A DNA stretch of 35,892 bases. Source: Gemmataceae bacterium (lineage in GTDB: Bacteria > Planctomycetota > Planctomycetia > Gemmatales > Gemmataceae). Positions 8,241-17,272 of the stretch are shown one piece after another. The translations under genes and the position numbers were made by a program. The notes below the pieces were generated by a model, which saw only the letters and a program-made list of their open reading frames with translations, was not told the origin of the DNA and did no database searches. The DNA lies in NCBI GenBank assembly GCA_009691845.1, contig SIAJ01000059.1, positions 1 to 35,892 of the forward strand, in the 5' to 3' direction. Each line of letters opens with the position of its first letter. The first letter of the stretch is position 1.

Positions 8241-8795
8241 TTACTTCTTACCAGCCTTTTCGACTTCGTCCTTGTAGCGAGATTCGATGACCACGCCGGG
8301 TCCGTCGAGAACTTTGAGTGTTGCTTCCAGATCAATAGTCTTCGGTGGGAAACAGTTGTCGTCATCGCAGACCAGCAGCTTGAATTGCACCTTGGCAGTA
8401 CCCGCTCCCGCCTTCGCATTCGGTAAGACCACAGCCTTACGGATCCAGGTGCCGCCGCCCGGATAGACGTACAACTCGAAGTCTTCCAGCTTCTTAACTT
8501 TTGGTTGAACCGGATCGACGATATCCCCAACAAACACCACCGTGCCACTGATCGGGAACGTGATCTTGTTGGCCGAGAATTTCGCCTCCGGGGACGGCTG
8601 ACTCACCGGGTAGGTGTGGTATCCCGGTGCCAGTTCCACGACGATCTTGAGAGTCACCGTCTGCCCCGGCTTGGCCTCGGCGGGCACGAAACTCGCCGAG
8701 ACCTTCTTGACGGCGTCCTTGGCTTTGGTGCCCTGGGCAAGCACCGATGAAGCGCATACCAGGACAACGAAAGCCGTCAGAATCGACCATTTCAT
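8241..8795 (-). CDS. Stand-alone DsbD-alpha (N-terminal domain)-like secreted protein
   Basis: 184 aa. The signal peptide is MKWSILTAFVVLVCASSVLA, then a single beta-sandwich domain like the N-terminal domain of DsbD. Diagnostic segments are PAEAKPGQTVTLK, PGYHTYPVSQPSP, and FKLLVCDDDNCFPPKTI with a Cys pair. It parallels the N-terminus of the full DsbD-like protein encoded downstream. It begins 26 bases after the stop of the thioredoxin-NHL gene, so the two are very likely co-transcribed. By family knowledge the domain takes part in thiol-disulfide exchange with thioredoxin-fold partners in the envelope. That its partner is the adjacent thioredoxin-NHL protein is inference. Confidence 0.85.
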   Translation of the reverse strand: MKWSILTAFVVLVCASSVLAQGTKAKDAVKKVSASFVPAEAKPGQTVTLKIVVELAPGYHTYPVSQPSPEAKFSANKITFPISGTVVFVGDIVDPVQPKVKKLEDFELYVYPGGGTWIRKAVVLPNAKAGAGTAKVQFKLLVCDDDNCFPPKTIDLEATLKVLDGPGVVIESRYKDEVEKAGKK

Positions 8796-8821
8796 GGCTA
8801 GGTTCTCAAACTTCTTGAGGG

Positions 8822-10558
8822 TTATTTCTTTTCGTCCTTCGGCGTCTCTTCCTTCAGCACTACCGGCTCAACGCCCTTGAGCACCAGCGTGGTCACCTCT
8901 TTCGTCTTCAGGTCGATCACGCGGATGCGGTGGGCGTTCGTGTCCGCCACGTAGAGTTTGCCGTTGGCCAAGCTGAGGCCGGCCGGTTCGTTGAAGACGG
9001 GGTTCTTCTCGTCCTTGATATGGCCGGCAAAAGTTGAGACGGTGCCGTCCTTCAGGTCGATGGCCTTGATCTTTGAGTTGTACGTGTCGGCCACATACAC
9101 CTTGCCATCGTGATACTGCACACCGATGGCGTGTTGCAGCTTGGCTTCTTTCGCTTCGCGTGTGTCGGGATCGGAGATCATTCCGGGCCCATCGCGATCG
9201 CCGAAATGGAACAAGCCACGGCCAACGAGCGTAGTCACGCGGCCCTGGCCATCCATCGGCACCTTGCGGATCGCACTCACTTCGCAATCGGCCACGTAGA
9301 GGTTCTTGCCGTCACTCGTCAGCCCGCTCGGCTGTGCAAAGCAGGCGACTCCCTCGTGCGGGCCATCGCGAAGCCGTTCGGCCCCGGTTCCCGCAAAGGG
9401 CAGTAGCATTTTCTCTTTCACAGTGAACGTCCAAATCTGGTGATGTCCGGCCATGGCAATGAAGAGCCGATCGCCATCGAGGTAGAGGGCCCAGGGACTA
9501 TTGAGTCCGCGTTCGAGTGCTGGGCCGCCCGTGTCGCGGTCTCGGTCCTGTTCGCCGTTGCCCGCGATGGTCTTCACCGTCTTGGCCTTCAAATCGAGTT
9601 CGCGGATCAGATGATTCTTCCGGTCGGCCACGTACAGCAGGTCGCCGTTGACGGCCATGCCTTGTGGGTCGTCGAACTGGGCTTCGGCAAACGAACCATT
9701 CTTCTTGCCCGGAGTGCCCGTGCCGGCGATGGCGATCTTGTTGCCTTCCAGGTCGGTGATGACGATCCGGTGGTTGGTGCTGTCAGCAATGAAGAGACGT
9801 TTGCCTTTTTCGTCCGCGTGAACTTTGCCGGGGAAGTAGAGCGGCGAATCGATCTTGTCGCGAAATTTGGCCGTGTCGAAGCGCATCGGCTTCTCGTCGA
9901 GCGTCTTCTTCTTCTTGTGCTCCGCAACGACTTTCCCGATGACGGCATCCAGCAGATCGTATTTTCCTTCGCCGGTCGTCTGGCCAAGGAAGTTACCCTC
10001 CGGATCGATCAATACGAGCGTTGGCCAGGAGGAGCAGTCGTAGGCGTTCCAAATTTTCTGCTCGGCGTCGTTCACGACTGGGTGTTTGAGGTCATAACGC
10101 AAAATGGCTTTGCGGATCGACTCGGAGTTCTTCTCGTTTTCGAACTTCGCGGAATGCACGCCGATCACCACGAGTTCATTCGCGTACTTCTTCTCAAGTT
10201 TGGCCAGGTCGGGCATGATGTGAATGCAGTTGATGCAGCACAGTGTCCAGAAATCGAGGAGGACAACTTTGCCCTTGAGGTCTTTCAATGAAATCGGCTT
10301 GCCGGTATTGAGCCACGCGATTCCGCCGTCCAGTTCGGGTGCTTTCGCAAGCTTACGGGGCGGTTCCGGGTCGTCCGCGTCCTTGCTTTTTTCCTTTTGC
10401 TTGGGCTGGGGTTCCTTTTCTTCAGCTTGAGCGACCTCACCTGAAGCAAACGGATTGAAGAATGCCAGCGAACCACCGGCAACGATTGCCAGAACGATTC
10501 CCAGGGCAACTGCCAACAAACGGGCACGGGAAGTTGTGGATTCGGCGTGAAACGTCAT
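8822..10558 (-). CDS. NHLRC2-like thioredoxin-NHL repeat protein
   Basis: 578 aa from ATG 10558, with GGAG upstream; longer upstream starts add a non-conserved leader. A membrane anchor or signal (about 13-35) is followed by a charged linker and a thioredoxin-like domain (about 75-215) with FWTLCCINCIHIMPDL, CxxC at Cys108-Cys111. An NHL-repeat beta-propeller follows (about 230-560), with repeats such as RLFIADSTNHRIVITDLEGN and LYVADTNAHRIRVIDL. The Cys-Cys-x-x-Cys motif and the thioredoxin-then-NHL order match the animal protein NHLRC2 and bacterial relatives. Animal NHLRC2 has a further C-terminal beta domain that is absent here; a separate DsbD-alpha-like gene follows directly. A role in envelope thiol redox is likely; the substrate is unknown. 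Confidence 0.9.
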   Translation of the reverse strand: MTFHAESTTSRARLLAVALGIVLAIVAGGSLAFFNPFASGEVAQAEEKEPQPKQKEKSKDADDPEPPRKLAKAPELDGGIAWLNTGKPISLKDLKGKVVLLDFWTLCCINCIHIMPDLAKLEKKYANELVVIGVHSAKFENEKNSESIRKAILRYDLKHPVVNDAEQKIWNAYDCSSWPTLVLIDPEGNFLGQTTGEGKYDLLDAVIGKVVAEHKKKKTLDEKPMRFDTAKFRDKIDSPLYFPGKVHADEKGKRLFIADSTNHRIVITDLEGNKIAIAGTGTPGKKNGSFAEAQFDDPQGMAVNGDLLYVADRKNHLIRELDLKAKTVKTIAGNGEQDRDRDTGGPALERGLNSPWALYLDGDRLFIAMAGHHQIWTFTVKEKMLLPFAGTGAERLRDGPHEGVACFAQPSGLTSDGKNLYVADCEVSAIRKVPMDGQGRVTTLVGRGLFHFGDRDGPGMISDPDTREAKEAKLQHAIGVQYHDGKVYVADTYNSKIKAIDLKDGTVSTFAGHIKDEKNPVFNEPAGLSLANGKLYVADTNAHRIRVIDLKTKEVTTLVLKGVEPVVLKEETPKDEKK

Positions 10559-10740
10559 GTAGGAACTCCGTCCAGGTGGGATGCATTCTATCTTACCCGG
10601 CAAGCTGCCGGACGGGAACGGGTACGGGACGAACGAGTGACATAGTTTATTGGCTCTTCCGTACCTCGCCTTGACACGATGACCACGGTCCATTCCACTA
10701 ATTCGCCTCCCTCGACCGCGAACCCTATTCTTTTCTGTAC
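10559..10740. promoter_or_regulatory. Divergent intergenic region between the thioredoxin-NHL gene and dus
   Basis: About 180 bases separate two divergently transcribed genes, so promoters for both must lie here. I see no clear -35/-10 pair or operator that I can assign. On the minus strand, GGAGTTCC (10562-10569) sits just before the thioredoxin-NHL start and is self-complementary. Confidence 0.4.
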
Positions 10741-11853
<1,113 letters not shown>

Positions 11854-11861
11854 CGTCTTAA

Positions 11862-11875
11862 ATTGTCGCCTTTCG
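11862..11875. repeat. Relic of the dispersed ATTGTCGCC repeat
   Basis: ATTGTCGCCTTTCG at 11862-11875 is identical to part of the arm of the large inverted repeat at 15903-16004, read on the other strand. It lies between the dus stop and the DUF1559 gene and seems to be a partial copy without a clear opposite arm. Confidence 0.45.
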
Positions 11876-11915
11876 TGTGCCGGCTACACTCAGGGCAAGT
11901 AACTTTCTGCCGTAC

Positions 11916-12890
11916 TTAATCGGGAATTGTCGCGGCCTCGCCACCAGCCCGGCTGACAAGTGCGGGCATGATGGGGTTGGCCGAGTAGCGTAGGAAGCGA
12001 ACGGAACCGTCGGCGAACAAGAAGTTGGCCCCGCCGGAATGCGGCGACCAGAAATGGAAGGCATCGCACTGGTTGTCGAAGGAACCTGGCTTGAAATCGT
12101 ATGGACCATCCGGACAGCCGCGACCGTATTCGGAGCGGTTCTTGGTGCGGGCGCCCAGGAGCATGTCCCCCTCGCCGTCCTTGTCCTGTCCCCAGCCTGC
12201 GTACCACCAGCCGAAAATCAAGTCATGGCTCGGCGGCCGCTCGCCGACGGCAAGCGTATTGGAAGTTCCATCCGTTATCTCCGACAGCGGGGTTCGCGAA
12301 TCGAGATAAAAAACTCCGTTTGTGTAGGGGGAACCATAGCCGTTGACCCCTAAGTAAGACGTGAAGGCGCGAAGGACCTTCTGCTTGCCGACGGGCTGGG
12401 CGGTTCGAACCCGGGCATCCGCGGGACACGAGAAGTGTCGGACGGGCGTTTTCAAACCCGTATGCGGCGGGACGTTGAGGAAATCGCGATCCTCCTTATA
12501 GACCTGAACGGCTTGGCTCCACAAGGTCTCCTGTTCCAGGTAGGAAAGCAACCGGGCGCACCAGCTAACGAACGGCATCGGCTCGCTCGGCCGCTCCCCG
12601 CTGACGCCTGGCGGGAAGTGGCCGACCGAATCGTGGTATTGATGCAGGGCAAGCCCGATCTGCTAGAGGCTGTTCTGGCAGTGGGCGCGAGCGGCGCTTG
12701 ATCGCGTTTTCTGAATGGCACCAAGGAGCAAGCCAATGGCCAATCCCAGGATCGCGATGACCACTAGGAGTTCGACAAGGGTGAACGCAGTGCGAGTGCC
12801 GTCTCGTCGATTGTGTTGACGTCCCGTGTCGGCCCGGTGCCGCCATGGGACTTTCTCCCGATCTCGAAGCTGATTCTTCATTTCATCCAA
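11916..12890 (-). pseudogene. DUF1559 prepilin-type protein interrupted by one in-frame amber codon
   Basis: The frame is open from ATG 12890 to 11916 (325 codons) except for a TAG at 12663-12665. Before it lies the prepilin motif [20 protein letters not shown] and RAHCQNSL. After it the DUF1559 family continues as [43 protein letters not shown] and HSGGANFLFADGSVRF. In relatives the interrupted position is usually Lys (NNLKQIGLALH; compare [11 protein letters not shown] in the gene at 17551), so one AAG-to-TAG change explains it. DUF1559 proteins are abundant in Planctomycetes and are thought to be pseudopilin-like surface proteins. It is the last gene of a four-gene run. It may be a recent pseudogene, a read-through product or a sequencing error. 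Confidence 0.85.
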
Positions 12891-12937
12891 GGGTTGACGA
12901 TAGGGATGGTCGCCTTCTCGATAGCGCGTCCCGACTA

Positions 12938-13435
12938 CTACGCGGGCGGGGGCGGGGGCGGATCCCCATCAACCGGAAGGTCGCAGATCTCCTTATCCAT
13001 TTCCACATCCAAATCGGGGTCGATCACCCCGCTCCTGACTCGAGCCTGATATCCCGGATTGGTCACTTGGCAATATGGACTGCACTCATCGCCCTCCGTG
13101 GGTAGGTAGTAGCGCTTTTTGATTTTGATGGTGCCGGGTGCTTCTGCAATCAGCTCAACGATACAGATCCGGTTCGTCAGAGCATCGGTGGCCTCGCACC
13201 TGTACGCGGACTCCGTGCCATTGCAGGAGATGCAGGTTGGGACCGAGTACCTGAAACATATTGTGTCGTCGGGTGAGCCGTTCTGGTTGCCGATGAAAGG
13301 TCCCTCGCGCTGCGAGCACCACTTGTCGCAGATTGGCGGCAGTGCAGGCGCCGAACAGACAATCTGATCGATCGTCACAAACGTCGCCACTGCCAAGAGA
13401 CAAACTACGAGCTGAAATCGATTGCGACCGATCAT
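12938..13435 (-). CDS. Cysteine-rich secreted protein, function unknown
   Basis: 165 aa. The signal peptide [19 protein letters not shown] is followed by a mature part with ten cysteines (in PPIC, KWC, TIC, PTCISC, YRC, RIC, DEC, PYC, EIC). An even count in an exported protein suggests disulfides. It ends in a proline run (DPPPPPPA). GGAGGGG precedes the start. It lies 47 bases upstream of the DUF1559 gene and 51 bases downstream of the LolA-like gene on the same strand, so co-transcription is likely. I do not recognise a family. A small disulfide-rich partner of the neighbouring surface pseudopilin is a guess from position. Confidence 0.75.
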   Translation of the reverse strand: MIGRNRFQLVVCLLAVATFVTIDQIVCSAPALPPICDKWCSQREGPFIGNQNGSPDDTICFRYSVPTCISCNGTESAYRCEATDALTNRICIVELIAEAPGTIKIKKRYYLPTEGDECSPYCQVTNPGYQARVRSGVIDPDLDVEMDKEICDLPVDGDPPPPPPA

Positions 13436-13486
13436 GGCATCCCCTCCATTGAATGGGGCGACATTGCTTCCAAGTTTTGAATGCTT

Positions 13487-14665
13487 TCACGATTCCATGT
13501 GCCCTTCGGAATTCTTCGACCTCCGTCGTGCGAGCCACGCCTTGCGGAGGCGTGGTGAGATCAGAACCAAAACCAGCCCGCTTGCACCGACTATGGCGAC
13601 AGCAAGTCGATTCCGACTCCACCAAGTTTGGTTCGAAGCCGCCGTGCCCATCATCTCCGCATACGAGCGCTGTCTGTCGCGGGGATTCAAGTCCGCTTTG
13701 GAGCCGTCGGGCTTGACGATGTAAACGGATTCCTCGGCGCCGGTCGGCGAGACTTCATGCACGAGCGTCTTGGGCGGCGCCGTCATGCTGAACTGGTTCT
13801 TCGGCACATCGGCGGGGAGTTCGATCGTTTTGACGATGGCGGTGACCTTGGTGCGAAGGGGAATCGTTCGCCCGCTTGTCATCGTCGTCCAACTCGATGC
13901 GATCCAGAGCCCGGGCGCCGCTTCCCGATACTCGATGTCCGTTTGATCGGTGAGCATCCCGGCGCCTTTGTTTGGCGCCTGGGATTGTTTCCGCACGATC
14001 ACGTATGCCCGCTTCGGATCGACCCAGAGTTGGCTTCCTCCAAATCCAAGCTTGGCGGTCAGTGCCAGTTCGATGCAATCACGACTGTTGACCTTGGCGG
14101 AGCGCCCCGTCGCGTGATATCTAGCTAGATCGACAAACGCGAATTCGCTGGAAGCCGGACGTATTGACTGCACGACAGCAAACAAATCGCTCCGCCGAAG
14201 CTCGTTCGGCGGTCCTGATGTGCGATGGGTGGCAACATTGAATTGACCCGATGGTTGATCGGTGTACTCCAAATTCTCCTTGCCATCGTAAATAGCCGTT
14301 GTCTTCCTTGCGCCCCAATCTTCTCTCTTCTCGTCGAGAATATAGCCATCATGCTCGAAACGAATCATGCGATCTTTGGCGAGAAGCACGAAGGATTCGC
14401 TCAGAACCCTGTCCGTGGGAGGAAACGCTTCGCCCGATTTGGTCTTGAATCCCAAGGCATCCGTCCGGCTTCCCTTGTAATGAGTAATGGTCTTTTTCCA
14501 TTCCATGCGGACGTTCACTAATTTCGCTTCTCGTTCCCTCCAGGATTTCTCCACAGCTTGAATAACCTCGTCGGGCTGTCCGTGCGCGATACCGGACACC
14601 GAGAGAGCCTCCACGGCAACGGCGAGAATGTAGCTGGCAAAATCAAGTCGTCCATACCTGCTCAT
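13487..14665 (-). CDS. Exported LolA/RseB-like protein with C-terminal membrane segment
   Basis: 392 aa. An N-terminal hydrophobic stretch (SYILAVAVEALSVSGIAHG) looks like a signal. The central part (about 30-320) has the organisation of planctomycete proteins with a LolA/RseB-type fold: EKSWREREAKLVNVRMEWK, YDGKENLEYTD, GFGGSQLWVDPKRAYVIVRK, DIEYREAAPGLWIASSW and LPADVPKNQFSMTAPPKT. Near the C-terminus is a membrane helix (LAVAIVGASGLVLVLISPRL) and a basic tail. The fold is inferred from pattern and length. The function is unknown; such proteins may bind lipids or sense the envelope. GGAGCGTCTTCC precedes the ATG. It starts 26 bases after the DUF1573 gene. Confidence 0.75.
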   Translation of the reverse strand: MSRYGRLDFASYILAVAVEALSVSGIAHGQPDEVIQAVEKSWREREAKLVNVRMEWKKTITHYKGSRTDALGFKTKSGEAFPPTDRVLSESFVLLAKDRMIRFEHDGYILDEKREDWGARKTTAIYDGKENLEYTDQPSGQFNVATHRTSGPPNELRRSDLFAVVQSIRPASSEFAFVDLARYHATGRSAKVNSRDCIELALTAKLGFGGSQLWVDPKRAYVIVRKQSQAPNKGAGMLTDQTDIEYREAAPGLWIASSWTTMTSGRTIPLRTKVTAIVKTIELPADVPKNQFSMTAPPKTLVHEVSPTGAEESVYIVKPDGSKADLNPRDRQRSYAEMMGTAASNQTWWSRNRLAVAIVGASGLVLVLISPRLRKAWLARRRSKNSEGHMES

Positions 14666-14691
14666 GGAAGACGCTCCTGGCGTTCACTGGG

Positions 14692-15731
14692 CTAACCAAC
14701 GACAACCAGCACTGGCAGTCGATAAACCTTTCCTGATGAATCGACTGTGACATGGAATTTTCGCTGCAAGGGTATGCGTTCGGGAGTCCCTCGAACGCGT
14801 ACTCGGATAATGGCATCCGATATTTCGACGGTGAAATTCGAGTCTTTAGGTAAATCGTCGATCGGTTTGAGTTCAACGTGCCGCTCACTCAGCGAATGAA
14901 ATTGGAGTTGCTGCGATACCCATTCGCCGGATGCTGGAAGCGGAATGAGAAGACTCGGTGGTGTCATTCGCACATCCTCGATGACATCGAGACGGTGCGG
15001 CAGGGCAATTTCGGGAAGTGCCGACCCATCCATCTTTCGAGCCTGAATGCGGACGGACGCGTTGTGGCTTACCAATGCAAGTTTGTTCTGCCACTGGAAT
15101 TCGACTCGATATGTTACTTGACCATCGATCGGTGCAACGACCTTCGCGCTCGTAATGAGTGAGTCGGCCTGAGCGATGACCTCGCGGACCGGAATCAGAA
15201 AACGAATGCTTTGCCAATGCGGCGAAAATGGTTGTGCAAGTTCGGACAACTCCGTGGAACGTGGTTCTTCGATCAGCCGGTAGAACGGAACCACCGTACC
15301 CGCGATCTGCCACCCATCCATTGCCGCACCATTTGCATGGCGGGGCTTGAATTGAATCGAGATTCCACGTGGCTTTTCGGTCCAAGACTCTGAAATTCGA
15401 GGCATCAGGTTCAACGTAAGCCGAACTGGCAGTGTCTCGCCCGGCTGTATTATGGCGTTCTCTGGTTCGACTTTGTGACAATCGCACGAAGTCTGCCAGG
15501 AAGTCACTTTAACCGGCTCTGCCCCAGGATTGGTCACGTGAACGACGTGTTCGTGCCGATCGGTCTCCCAGACTTCGCACAACTCAAGATCGGCATGGCG
15601 GATGGTGAGGTTCGGAATCGGCTCGGATGTTAAGCTAGGGGGGGCGCTTTGGGTCGAAAGTACGTCCCGGCGGCAGTACCTCCGATGGCGGCGAGTAGAG
15701 CAGGGATGAGTACGACAACGGTCGTCCGCAT
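14692..15731 (-). pseudogene. DUF1573-domain exported protein with a one-base homopolymer frameshift
   Basis: From ATG 15731 the frame reads MRTTVVVLIPALLAAIGG and on to YFRPKAPPLA, then stops. The next frame carries the rest without interruption: SLTSEPIPNLTIRHADLELC, then HVVHVTNPGAEPVKV and SWQTSCDCHKVEP, to a stop at 14692. The switch falls at a run of seven G on the plus strand (15638-15644). Eight would restore one 346-residue protein. DUF1573 (ASH/MSP-like beta sandwich) shows as VxNPGxEPVKVxxxxTSCDC followed by IxPGExLPVRLTL. Such domains are found in exported planctomycete proteins of unknown role. It is first in the run leading to the DUF1559 gene. Phase variation, a real null mutation and a read error are all possible. 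Confidence 0.8.
15638..15644. repeat. G7 homopolymer at the DUF1573 frameshift
   Basis: Seven consecutive G on the plus strand (C7 on the coding strand) lie where two frames of the DUF1573 gene must be joined. C8 restores the frame; C6 gives an immediate stop. The tract could change length by strand slippage, or be miscalled. Confidence 0.75.
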
Positions 15732-16007
15732 GATGGCGGTCCGTTTGGCGAAGAGATGTTCAGTAGATTTTATCAGGCCGGATCGTTCGCGTCTACACAA
15801 TTCCGAGAATTATCAGAATCGGTCGGCCGCGCCGGGGCCGAGGGGTTTCGGCTGACTCGACCAAGACCCCTCCCTCTCAAGCCTTGTGCAAGCAATCACG
15901 AAATTGTCGCCCTCGCTCCGCGAACGTGCGCGGCAGGCTAACCGGGATGAAACAAAGCCTCCCTGAGAGTAAGGCTGCCCTAACGCGGAGCGAAAGGCGA
16001 CAATGTC
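15732..16007. other. Intergenic stretch of 276 bases, mostly a large inverted repeat
   Basis: No coding potential was seen. The promoter of the DUF1573-led run should lie at its left side. The right half is an inverted repeat: left arm 15903-15922 (ATTGTCGCC then CT then CGCTCCGCG), right arm 15984-16004 (same sequence with TTT in the middle, on the other strand), around a core of about 60 bases. It ends next to the XRE gene stop and could act as its terminator. Confidence 0.6.
15903..16004. repeat. Near-perfect inverted repeat, about 102 bases
   Basis: The arms are ATTGTCGCC-CT-CGCTCCGCG (15903-15922) and, on the opposite strand, ATTGTCGCC-TTT-CGCTCCGCG (15984-16004). They share the core CTCGCTCCGCG or TCGCTCCGCG with the element at 26527-26620 and ATTGTCGCCTTTCG with 11862-11875. 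Inner short matches AGCCT/AGGCT could extend the fold. It carries no open reading frame, so it looks like a small non-autonomous palindromic element. Confidence 0.65.
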
Positions 16008-16571
16008 TCACTTCCCCGCTTGCACCTTCTCGAACAGCAAGCCCACGAATTGTTCGAGCAGGTCCGCATAATCCGTGTCGGCAATCGCGGAGACCCTGCG
16101 CACAAGCCGGCGTTTTCGCTCAATGAGTTCGAGGCAATGTTCCACGCCCATGCGGGTCAGTGCTCCCGTCGGCCCCTGCATGGATAGCAACTCTTCGGCC
16201 TCATCCGGCGTGATCTGCGCTGCCCGTTCCGGATTGCGTTCGAGCCAGGCAACCAACTCGGCCGTGCCACGTGCGCGAAGTGTTTTTAGGCCCCCTTCGT
16301 CCTCGGGGAGTTGCTTGCCGTGCATCCGTGGCAACAGGCGTTCCAGCGGCATATCGCGTAGTTCGTTGACGTGCAGTCCGAGTGCGGTCGCACATTGACT
16401 GATGGTCGCGTTTCGCAGTCGGCGGTCGGCACCGTTCTTGATGATCTCTCGAACCGTGTGCCGATTCAGGTTGGCGATGCGAGCAAAGTCTTCCTGATTC
16501 CAGCCCCGTTCCTCAACAAGTCGGGCGATCTTGGCCGTGAGATCGAGTCGCAACGGGTTCATGCCATCCAT
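16008..16571 (-). CDS. XRE-family helix-turn-helix DNA-binding protein
   Basis: 187 aa from ATG 16571; ATG 16562 is also plausible. The N-terminal region (about 8-70) reads TAKIARLVEERGWNQEDFAR, IANLNRHTVREIIKNG, and ATISQCATALGLHVNEL, which is the five-helix Cro/C1-type HTH. The rest (about 75-187) is helical and charged, with GMVEH-type segments (MGVEHCLELIERKRRLVRRV), and has no domain I can name. It is probably a transcriptional regulator with a helical sensing or oligomerisation region. The target is unknown. The stop lies at the edge of the large inverted repeat. Confidence 0.85.
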   Translation of the reverse strand: MDGMNPLRLDLTAKIARLVEERGWNQEDFARIANLNRHTVREIIKNGADRRLRNATISQCATALGLHVNELRDMPLERLLPRMHGKQLPEDEGGLKTLRARGTAELVAWLERNPERAAQITPDEAEELLSMQGPTGALTRMGVEHCLELIERKRRLVRRVSAIADTDYADLLEQFVGLLFEKVQAGK

Positions 16572-16645
16572 AGTGAACCGTCGGAAAAAGCGTGTAGGTG
16601 AATGAGCATTATGCCGAAAGACCGCCGGGTTGCGAGTGCAACTTT

Positions 16646-17224
16646 CTACTCGCTGTCGGCCGGCACATTCACGCCCATCTCGCGGATGGTGAAGACCGAC
16701 TGATATTCGGAAATGCCATGCTCGCGAAATAATTTGCGTGCCCCGTGCAGCCGATCGACGATCGCTAGCACCAGCACAACCTCGCAGCCGAACTCGCGGA
16801 CGGCTTCCACGGCCTTGAGGGCGGACTGACCCTTCGTGAACACATCGTCCACGATTGCCACACGCATTCCCGGTTGCAGCCCCCCCTCGATCCGCTTTTG
16901 CGTGCCGTGGGCTTTCACCTTGTCGCGGACCCAGAACCCTTCCATCGAGCGGCCATGCCGATGATAGCCCACCACGGCCGCGGACGTGATCGGCACGGCC
17001 CCCACTTCCAGGCCACCGATGGCGTCTAACTTCAAGGCCTGGGTTCGCTCGAAGAGCACTTCGCCAATGAGATGAGCCCCGGCCGAGCAGATCACGGTCG
17101 TGCGGGCATCGATGTAGTAGTCGCTCATCTCACCCGACGCGAGCTTGAACGGCCCGCCAATCTTCAGGGAGCGTTGCTTGAGAAGTTCGAGCAATTGCGA
17201 TTCGGCGGGGGACATGTGCGACAT
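16646..17224 (-). CDS. pyrE: Orotate phosphoribosyltransferase
   Basis: 192 aa from ATG 17224; ATG 17215 is an alternative. The enzyme joins orotate and PRPP to form OMP in pyrimidine synthesis. Visible features are FKLASGEMSDYYIDAR near the N-terminus (OPRT signature), GLEVGAVPITSAAV, the flexible-loop region VRDKVKAHGTQKRIEG, and the PRPP-binding motif VAIVDDVFTKGQSAL. Length fits the family (about 190-215). It stands alone; no other pyr gene is nearby, which is common outside enterics. Confidence 0.93.
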   Translation of the reverse strand: MSHMSPAESQLLELLKQRSLKIGGPFKLASGEMSDYYIDARTTVICSAGAHLIGEVLFERTQALKLDAIGGLEVGAVPITSAAVVGYHRHGRSMEGFWVRDKVKAHGTQKRIEGGLQPGMRVAIVDDVFTKGQSALKAVEAVREFGCEVVLVLAIVDRLHGARKLFREHGISEYQSVFTIREMGVNVPADSE

Positions 17225-17272
17225 CCTGGTGTTCGGCGTGATGTGCGATCTTAGGCATCGCCACCAGATTTT

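Noticed and set aside
9440..10291. Plus-strand open frame of 283 codons
   Set aside because: It is antisense to the thioredoxin-NHL gene; no motifs.
12402..12416. GGTTCGAACCCGGGC resembling a tRNA T-arm
   Set aside because: It lies within the DUF1559 coding frame, and no acceptor stem, D-arm or anticodon arm can be placed around it.
16629..16642. GTTGC-GAGT-GCAAC hairpin after pyrE as terminator
   Set aside because: The stem is only 5 bp with no U-run; too weak to call.
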